Shown here: piece after piece, positions 14,512-18,063 of the stretch | Layout: each line of letters opens with the position of its first letter | Position numbering within the stretch: position 1 is the first letter of the stretch | Source: Holdemanella hominis | Lineage (GTDB): Bacteria > Bacillota_I > Bacilli_A > Erysipelotrichales > Erysipelotrichaceae | Direction: 5' to 3' | NCBI RefSeq assembly: GCF_014306155.1 | Contig: NZ_JACRWH010000044.1 | Coordinates: 1-18,063, forward strand | Length of the DNA: 18,063 bases | Position numbers and translations under genes: made by a program | Notes under the pieces: model-generated | Seen by the model: the letters and a program-made list of their open reading frames with translations, nothing else | Told to the model about the DNA's origin: nothing | Databases searched by the model: none

Positions 14512-14522
14512 TAGATTATACT
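14494..14522 (+). promoter_or_regulatory. Promoter of ssrA, overlapping the end of smpB
   Basis: TTGAAA (14494-14499), a 17-base spacer and TATACT (14517-14522). The -35 is made of the smpB codons TTG AAA and the -10 lies just after the smpB stop. The mature tmRNA 5' end (14533) is 11 bases from the -10. Confidence 0.75.
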
Positions 14523-14532
14523 GATGTTCCTT

Positions 14533-14923
14533 GGGGATGTTCAGGCATTCGATGAGTAAATGTTTGGATTCAGCCACAGCCACGAAGGATACGTGTAATA
14601 ACCAACTTAAATTAATTGCTAAAAATAAACTTGCTAATGTATTTGGTATGAACCAAAGCATGGCTTTCGCTGCTTAATTTTATTGCCTACGTTTGGCTTT
14701 GCAGCCCCTTTCTGAAATTTCGCTTTCTTATTTCAGACTGAGTGTTAAAGAAAAGAAGATAGAAATAAGCATTGGCTAGCTGCTTGTCTTGAATCAACTA
14801 TAGCTAACCCAAAAGAATTTTTGATTCCATCCGAAACTTTTGGATAACTAGATGGAAAAAGCTGTAAACGCTGTCTCGTGGGACTTTGCTTAGACAGGAG
14901 TTCGATTCTCCTCATCTCCACCA
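14533..14923 (+). ncRNA. ssrA: Transfer-messenger RNA (tmRNA, SsrA)
   Basis: This 391-base RNA rescues stalled ribosomes. The ends form a tRNA-like half: GGGGATG (14533-14539) pairs with CATCTCC (14913-14919), followed by A and encoded CCA (14921-14923). The T-arm is AGGAGTTCGATTCTCCT. The tag reading frame, by alignment from memory of its upstream ACTTAAA stretch with the B. subtilis RNA, resumes at GCT (14618) and ends at TAA (14675-14677). It encodes AKNKLANVFGMNQSMAFAA, ending in a hydrophobic-Ala-Ala degron as expected for ClpXP-type proteolysis. Pseudoknot-like repeats fill the middle. It follows smpB directly and has its own promoter. The resume codon is the least certain part. Confidence 0.95.
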
Positions 14924-14932
14924 AAGACAATC

Positions 14933-14957
14933 AACGCCCTTATTTAAAGGGTGTTTT
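14933..14957 (+). terminator. Probable terminator of ssrA
   Basis: The 9-bp stem AACGCCCTT (14933-14941) / AAGGGTGTT (14947-14955) has one G-U pair and a 5-base loop. A short T-run (14954-14957) and AATTT follow. The stem is good; the tail is weak. Confidence 0.7.
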
Positions 14958-14982
14958 AATTTATCGTGATGTATTTTTGATG

Positions 14983-14988
14983 TATAAT
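14983..14988 (+). promoter_or_regulatory. -10 element of the NifX-like gene
   Basis: A perfect TATAAT lies 21 bases before the start codon at 15010. At the expected distance upstream only a poor -35 (TTTATC, 14960-14965) is seen, so the promoter is likely but weak or in need of an activator. Confidence 0.5.
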
Positions 14989-15009
14989 AAATAAGAAAGA
15001 AGGTATAGT

Positions 15010-15384
15010 ATGAGAATTGCAGTCAGTTATAAAGATGGAGAAGTGTTCCAACATTTTGGGCATAGCTCAGAATTTAAAATCTATGAAACCGATCATAATG
15101 AAATTATTAAGAGTGAAGTGATTACAGTCGAAGGACATGGACATGTTAGTGTTTCGAATGCTCTAAAAGAACAAAATGTAAACATTGTACTTTGTGGTGG
15201 TATTGGTCAAGGGGCTAAAACTGCATTGGCTGGTTTTGGGATTCATTCTTTTGGTGGAGTAACCGGAAATGCAGATGAGGCTGTTAAAAAATATTTAAGT
15301 GGGCAACTAGAATTCACAACCGATGTGACTTGTACAAAACATGAATCTGGCGAAAGTCATTCGTGTGGTGGACATTGCCATTAA
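15010..15384 (+). CDS. NifX/NifB-type dinitrogenase iron-molybdenum cofactor-domain protein with Cys/His tail
   Basis: This 124-residue protein has the fold seen in NifX, NafY and the end of NifB. The family pattern is clear: MRIAVSYKDGEVFQHFGHSS (1-20), with the HFGHS loop at 15-19, then VSNALKEQNVNIVLCGGIGQGA (48-69) and FGGVTGNADEAVKKYLSG (81-98). Such small stand-alone proteins occur widely in non-nitrogen-fixing anaerobes and are thought to bind metal clusters; no nif gene is near. The last 17 residues (from C108) hold three Cys and four His, a likely metal-binding tail. AAGAAGG (14997-15003) precedes the ATG. It is followed within 16 bases by the thrS promoter, with no clear terminator between, so some read-through into the T-box leader is possible. 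Exact role unknown. Confidence 0.85.
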   Translation: MRIAVSYKDGEVFQHFGHSSEFKIYETDHNEIIKSEVITVEGHGHVSVSNALKEQNVNIVLCGGIGQGAKTALAGFGIHSFGGVTGNADEAVKKYLSGQLEFTTDVTCTKHESGESHSCGGHCH

Positions 15385-15400
15385 TTCTTGAGTTTTTCTT

Positions 15401-15429
15401 TTGACACACCTCGTATTTCGGTCTATAAT
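15401..15429 (+). promoter_or_regulatory. Consensus promoter of thrS
   Basis: TTGACA (15401-15406), exactly 17 bases, then TATAAT (15424-15429): a perfect sigma-A consensus. Transcription should start near 15436, at the foot of the T-box leader. Strong initiation fits control by attenuation downstream. Confidence 0.92.
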
Positions 15430-15432
15430 CTA

Positions 15433-15647
15433 GGCAACAATAGTGATAAGGATATGAATACATTCCATTCAAATGTAGAGAGAGTGTGGTTGGTGAAAAC
15501 ACTTTGCGAATGTATGTATTTACTCCCTTTGAATTGCCCTTGAAAAAGTGTGCCGTAATTCTTGCGTTAAAAGGTTTGAGGTGTATACAGTAATTGTATA
15601 AACAAAGGTGGTACCGCGTGCGACAGACGTCCTTTGATGGCTGTCGC
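15433..15647 (+). promoter_or_regulatory. T-box riboswitch controlling thrS
   Basis: The leader senses uncharged tRNA, presumably tRNA-Thr. The base of Stem I is probably GGCAA (15433-15437) with TTGCC (15534-15538). The distal Stem I has GAGAG then GGTTGGTGAAAAC (15488-15500), a known T-box feature. A likely specifier is ACT, a Thr codon, at 15522-15524, not proven. A 6-bp stem TATACA/TGTATA (15584-15600) fits Stem III. The T-box GGTGGTACCGCG is at 15607-15618, with TGGT (15609-15612) to pair with the tRNA end. The antiterminator would pair AAAGG (15604-15608) with CCTTT (15631-15635) and GCG (15616-15618) with CGT (15628-15630). Confidence 0.93.
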
Positions 15648-15652
15648 TTTTT
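15620..15652 (+). terminator. T-box attenuator (terminator form)
   Basis: The 7-bp stem GCGACAG (15620-15626) / CTGTCGC (15641-15647) is followed by five T (15648-15652). It competes with the antiterminator, because CGTCCTTT (15628-15635) lies in its loop. It forms when charged tRNA-Thr is plentiful and stops transcription 25 bases before thrS. Confidence 0.88.
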
Positions 15653-15677
15653 ATATGGAAAAATGGAGGAAAGTAAA

Positions 15678-17426
15678 ATGGAATTAGTGAATGTATTAGA
15701 AAATGAACATTTATCTATGTTGAACCACTCATGTGCTCATATGATGGCTCAAGCTGTTAAGCGTTTATATCCAAATGCTAAATTTTGGGTAGGACCTGTT
15801 ATTTCTGAGGGTTTCTACTACGATATGGATTTAGGGGATGTAAAATTAAAAGAAGAGGATTTGGCGAAAATCGAAAAAGAAATGAAGAAAATTGCCAAAG
15901 ACGGAAAGAGAATTGTTCGTGAAGAAATCTCTAAAGAAGATGCTTTAGAAATGTTCAAGGATGATCCTTATAAAGTGGATTTGATCAATGGATTAGAGGA
16001 TGGAAATATCACAATCTATCGTCAAGGTGAATTTGCGGACTTATGTCGTGGACCTCACGTTGAGACTGTTAAGAAGTGTAAAAACTTTAAATTATTGAAA
16101 CATTCTGGTGCTTACTGGAAAGGTGATGCCAACAATAAAATGCTTCAACGTGTTTATGGTATTTGTTTCGATACAAAAGAAGAATTGGAAGCTCACTTAG
16201 AAGCTTTAGAAGAAGCTAAGAAACGTGACCACAAGAAATTAGGGAAAGAAATGGGCTTATTCACAATTAGTGAATTTGCGCCAGGTATGCCTATCTTCTT
16301 GCCAGATGGAATGATTTTACGTAACATCTTGGAACAATACTGGTACCAAGAACATACAAAAGAAGGATACCAATTCATTAAGACTCCAATTATGATGTCA
16401 AAAGAATTGTGGGAATTGAGTGGGCACTGGGATCATTATAAAGACAATATGTACACTTCAATGGTTGATGATCGTGAATTCGCAATCAAACCAATGAATT
16501 GTCCGGGTGCATTATTAGTATATAACTCAACTTTACACTCATATAAAGATTTACCATTGCGTTTAGGGGAATTAGGACAAGTACACCGTCACGAAGCAAG
16601 TGGTGCATTGAATGGATTGTTCCGTGTGCGTACATTCACACAAGATGATGCGCACTTATTTGTAACTCCTGATCAATTGGAAGAAGAAGTTAAAAAAGTA
16701 TTACAATTGGTAGATCGTATTTATTCTGTATTTGGTTTACCATATGAAATTGAATTATCAACACGTCCAGAAAGTGGATATATTGGATCTGAAGAAATTT
16801 GGGATGCTTCAGAAAAAGCATTGGCACAAGCTTGTGTTCATGCAGGTAAAGAATATAAAGTAAATCCTGGAGATGGCGCATTCTATGGACCTAAATTGGA
16901 TATCCATATCAAAGATAGCTTAGGACGTGTATGGCAATGTGGTACTGTCCAGTTGGATATGAACTTGCCTGAAAGATTCGAATGTAAATATGTAGATGCA
17001 GATGGAACAAAGAAAACTCCAATTATGTTACACCGTGTAGTTTATGGATCAGTTGAACGTTTCATTGGTATCTTGATCGAACACTTTGGTGGACACTTCC
17101 CATTATGGCTAGCTCCACGTCAATTTGTTGTAATTCCAGTACACCACGAAAAACATGTTGAATACGCAAATAAAGTATGTGATGCATTAACGGCATTAGG
17201 AATGCGTGCAACAGTAGATTCTCGTAATGAAAAATTGGGTTACCGTGTCCGTGAAGCGCAGCTACAAAAGGTTACTTACCAAATCGTAGTTGGTGATGGA
17301 GAGCAAGAAAATAATACAGTTACAATTCGTCAGAGTGGTAAAAAGGAAAGTGTTACATTATCTTTAGATGAAGCTTTAGCTAAATTTAAAGCTGAAGTAG
17401 ACAACAAAACATTGTTTGGAAAGTAA
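15678..17426 (+). CDS. thrS: Threonyl-tRNA synthetase lacking the TGS domain
   Basis: This 582-residue class II synthetase charges tRNA-Thr. It starts at once with the editing domain: HSCAH (17-21), carrying the HxxxH pair, and LCRGPHV (122-128). The catalytic core has the zinc ligands C275 (MNCPG), H326 (DDAH) and H452 (LHR), motif 2 with R304 in VHRHEASGALNG (302-313), and motif 3 in GSVERFIGILIEHFGG (457-472). An anticodon-binding domain ends it (about 483-582, VDSRNEKLGYRVREAQLQKV). E. coli-type ThrRS is about 640 residues and has an N-terminal TGS domain of about 60; that domain is absent here. The ATG follows GGAGG with eight bases between. The frame is open to 15594, but that is T-box leader. 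Confidence 0.97.
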   Translation: MELVNVLENEHLSMLNHSCAHMMAQAVKRLYPNAKFWVGPVISEGFYYDMDLGDVKLKEEDLAKIEKEMKKIAKDGKRIVREEISKEDALEMFKDDPYKVDLINGLEDGNITIYRQGEFADLCRGPHVETVKKCKNFKLLKHSGAYWKGDANNKMLQRVYGICFDTKEELEAHLEALEEAKKRDHKKLGKEMGLFTISEFAPGMPIFLPDGMILRNILEQYWYQEHTKEGYQFIKTPIMMSKELWELSGHWDHYKDNMYTSMVDDREFAIKPMNCPGALLVYNSTLHSYKDLPLRLGELGQVHRHEASGALNGLFRVRTFTQDDAHLFVTPDQLEEEVKKVLQLVDRIYSVFGLPYEIELSTRPESGYIGSEEIWDASEKALAQACVHAGKEYKVNPGDGAFYGPKLDIHIKDSLGRVWQCGTVQLDMNLPERFECKYVDADGTKKTPIMLHRVVYGSVERFIGILIEHFGGHFPLWLAPRQFVVIPVHHEKHVEYANKVCDALTALGMRATVDSRNEKLGYRVREAQLQKVTYQIVVGDGEQENNTVTIRQSGKKESVTLSLDEALAKFKAEVDNKTLFGK

Positions 17427-17429
17427 GAG

Positions 17430-17463
17430 TTTAGAGGTCAAAAATTGGCCTCTAAATTTTTTT
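17430..17463 (+). terminator. Rho-independent terminator of thrS
   Basis: The 10-bp stem TTTAGAGGTC (17430-17439) / GGCCTCTAAA (17447-17456), with one G-U pair and a 7-base loop, is followed by seven T (17457-17463). It starts three bases after the thrS stop codon. Confidence 0.93.
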
Positions 17464-17483
17464 ATCTTTTTTTAAAAAAATAC

Positions 17484-17512
17484 TTGCAATAAGTTTTTAT
17501 CCGTGTTATTAT
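17484..17512 (+). promoter_or_regulatory. Promoter of the tRNA cluster
   Basis: TTGCAA (17484-17489), a 17-base spacer and TATTAT (17507-17512). Transcription should start near 17519 and read all four tRNAs. Two inverted repeats overlap it. Confidence 0.7.
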
Positions 17513-17531
17513 AAACGGGCGTTACGGATAA
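17497..17531. repeat. Inverted repeat spanning the tRNA promoter
   Basis: TTATCCGT (17497-17504) and ACGGATAA (17524-17531) are perfect 8-bp inverted copies with 19 bases between, and the -10 element lies inside. The right arm is also part of a small hairpin, CGTTA (17520-17524) / TAACG (17529-17533). The pair could be an operator or a structure in the tRNA leader. Confidence 0.55.
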
Positions 17532-17572
17532 CGTAGGTTGTTCTAAAAAATAAGTATTCTGGAAATATTCTT

Positions 17573-17663
17573 GGAGAAGTACTCAAGTGGCTGAAGAGGT
17601 GCCCCTGCTAAGGGTATAGGTCGGGAAACTGGCGCGAGAGTTCAAATCTCTCCTTCTCCGCCA
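17573..17663 (+). tRNA. tRNA-Ser(GCT)
   Basis: A 91-base gene with encoded CCA (17661-17663). The acceptor GGAGAAG (17573-17579) pairs with CTTCTCC (17653-17659) and the discriminator is G. The long variable arm typical of tRNA-Ser is present (around 17615-17635). The anticodon GCT is at 17607-17609 in the loop CTGCTAA and reads AGC and AGT. It is the first gene of the cluster. Confidence 0.97.
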
Positions 17664-17683
17664 TCTTATTTTTAGAAAATTAT

Positions 17684-17759
17684 GGTCCAGTGGTGTAGTG
17701 GTTAACATGCCTCCCTGTCACGGAGGAGATCGTGGGTTCGAGTCCCATCTGGACCGCCA
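17684..17759 (+). tRNA. tRNA-Asp(GTC), copy 1
   Basis: A 76-base gene with encoded CCA (17757-17759). The acceptor GGTCCAG/CTGGACC is perfect and the discriminator is G. The anticodon arm is CCTCC-CTGTCAC-GGAGG with GTC at 17717-17719, and the T-arm has GGTTCGAGTCC. It is identical over all 76 bases to the copy at 17855. Confidence 0.98.
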
Positions 17760-17764
17760 TTCAT

Positions 17765-17838
17765 GCAGATGTAGTTCAATGGTAGAACACAGCCTTGCCA
17801 AGGCTGATACGGGGGTTCAATTCCCCTCATCTGCTCCA
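17765..17838 (+). tRNA. tRNA-Gly(GCC)
   Basis: A 74-base gene with encoded CCA (17836-17838). The acceptor GCAGATG (17765-17771) pairs with CATCTGC (17828-17834); the discriminator is T, as is usual for Gly tRNAs. The anticodon GCC is at 17797-17799 in the arm CAGCC-TTGCCAA-GGCTG. It lies between the two tRNA-Asp copies, five bases after the first. Confidence 0.98.
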
Positions 17839-17854
17839 TTTAAAATTAAATATT

Positions 17855-17930
17855 GGTCCAGTGGTGTAGTGGTTAACATGCCTCCCTGTCACGGAGGAGA
17901 TCGTGGGTTCGAGTCCCATCTGGACCGCCA
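17855..17930 (+). tRNA. tRNA-Asp(GTC), copy 2
   Basis: A 76-base gene, the same sequence as the copy at 17684, with GTC at 17888-17890 and encoded CCA (17928-17930). The flanks are not shared beyond a few A/T bases, so the repeat unit is the tRNA itself. Confidence 0.98.
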
Positions 17931-18063
17931 TTTAGAAATTTAAGTGGTAATCCGCAATTAGATAGGGTTGACTAAAAGTTGGCTTTAAAAATTGTAGGGT
18001 TGAAAACCCTATGAGTGTTTAAAGGATTATTAACTAGGGAGCAGAGATATTGTGAAATCTCTG
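17931..18063 (+). other. Unassigned tail with two hairpins, to the window end
   Basis: No gene is recognised. TAGGGTTGA occurs twice (17963-17971 and 17995-18003). The second copy forms the 7-bp hairpin TAGGGTT (17995-18001) / AACCCTA (18005-18011) with a 3-base loop and no good T-run. A further 7-bp stem CAGAGAT (18042-18048) / ATCTCTG (18057-18063) ends exactly at the window edge. It could be the 3' end of the tRNA transcript or the start of a structured leader. Confidence 0.4.

Noticed and set aside
14404..14661. Minus-strand frame of 85 residues across smpB and ssrA
   Set aside because: It is antisense to two well-supported genes and has no family features.
14745..14930. Minus-strand frame of 61 residues
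   Set aside because: It is antisense to the tmRNA 3' half, with no ribosome-binding site or recognisable protein.
15594..15677. Upstream start for thrS
   Set aside because: The added codons are the T-box and terminator sequence.
17684..17930. CRISPR-like or attachment-site repeat
   Set aside because: Only two copies, each a full tRNA gene, and no integrase or element boundary is seen.
17698..17943. 81-residue plus-strand reading frame with a repeated peptide
   Set aside because: It runs through the tRNA-Asp, tRNA-Gly and tRNA-Asp genes; the peptide repeat is only the duplicated tRNA-Asp.
1..18063. Search for a defence, toxin or mobile system
   Set aside because: All sizeable frames belong to housekeeping families; no transposase, integrase, nuclease system or unusual repeat array was found.

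Overview
The window is AT-rich chromosomal DNA from a low-GC Gram-positive bacterium (Firmicutes). The evidence is the rpsK-rpoA-rplQ end of the ribosomal alpha operon, strong Shine-Dalgarno sites, a T-box leader, TTAACA-type Pho boxes as in Bacillus, and tRNAs with encoded CCA. The mix of gene neighbourhoods and protein types made me think of the Erysipelotrichia, but that is an impression and was not tested. Nearly everything is core metabolism or translation. I see no transposase, integrase, phage gene, CRISPR array, toxin-antitoxin pair or defence locus.

Layout, left to right. (1) 1-1519, plus strand: the end of rpsK, then rpoA and rplQ, closed by a terminator. (2) 1510-5307: a minus-strand isoaspartyl dipeptidase (iadA) faces away from a plus-strand Uup-type ABC-F ATPase, which is coupled to an EamA/DMT permease. 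(3) 5316-8425, minus strand: a serine-synthesis operon, serC-serA-PHP phosphoesterase, with a near-consensus promoter and its own terminator. (4) 8478-12734, plus strand: a complete high-affinity phosphate operon, pstS-pstC-pstA-pstB-phoU, behind a phased Pho box. (5) 12738-14957: tRNA-Ala on the minus strand, overlapping promoters, then capA-smpB and the tmRNA gene ssrA, whose promoter lies inside the end of smpB. (6) 14960-17463: a small NifX/NifB-type metal-cluster protein, then threonyl-tRNA synthetase under a T-box. (7) 17484-18063: a tRNA cluster (Ser-GCT, Asp-GTC, Gly-GCC, Asp-GTC) and an unexplained tail with two hairpins.

How the genes work together. SerA and SerC supply the first two steps of serine synthesis from 3-phosphoglycerate. 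The third gene, a PHP hydrolase usually called histidinol-phosphatase, sits where a phosphoserine phosphatase would be expected and is the best functional hypothesis in the window. PstSCAB imports phosphate and PhoU reports its status; the PhoPR-type sensor must be encoded elsewhere. SmpB and tmRNA form the trans-translation pair and are adjacent. ThrRS is controlled by tRNA charging.

The points most worth a second look are the PHP enzyme in the serine operon, a five-codon reading frame and hairpin in the serC leader, the phased Pho box, the pstS-pstC intercistronic hairpin, a ThrRS without its N-terminal TGS domain, the apparently leaderless capA, and dyad symmetry over the tRNA promoter. 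Several proposed start sites differ from the longest open reading frame; reasons are given in each entry.
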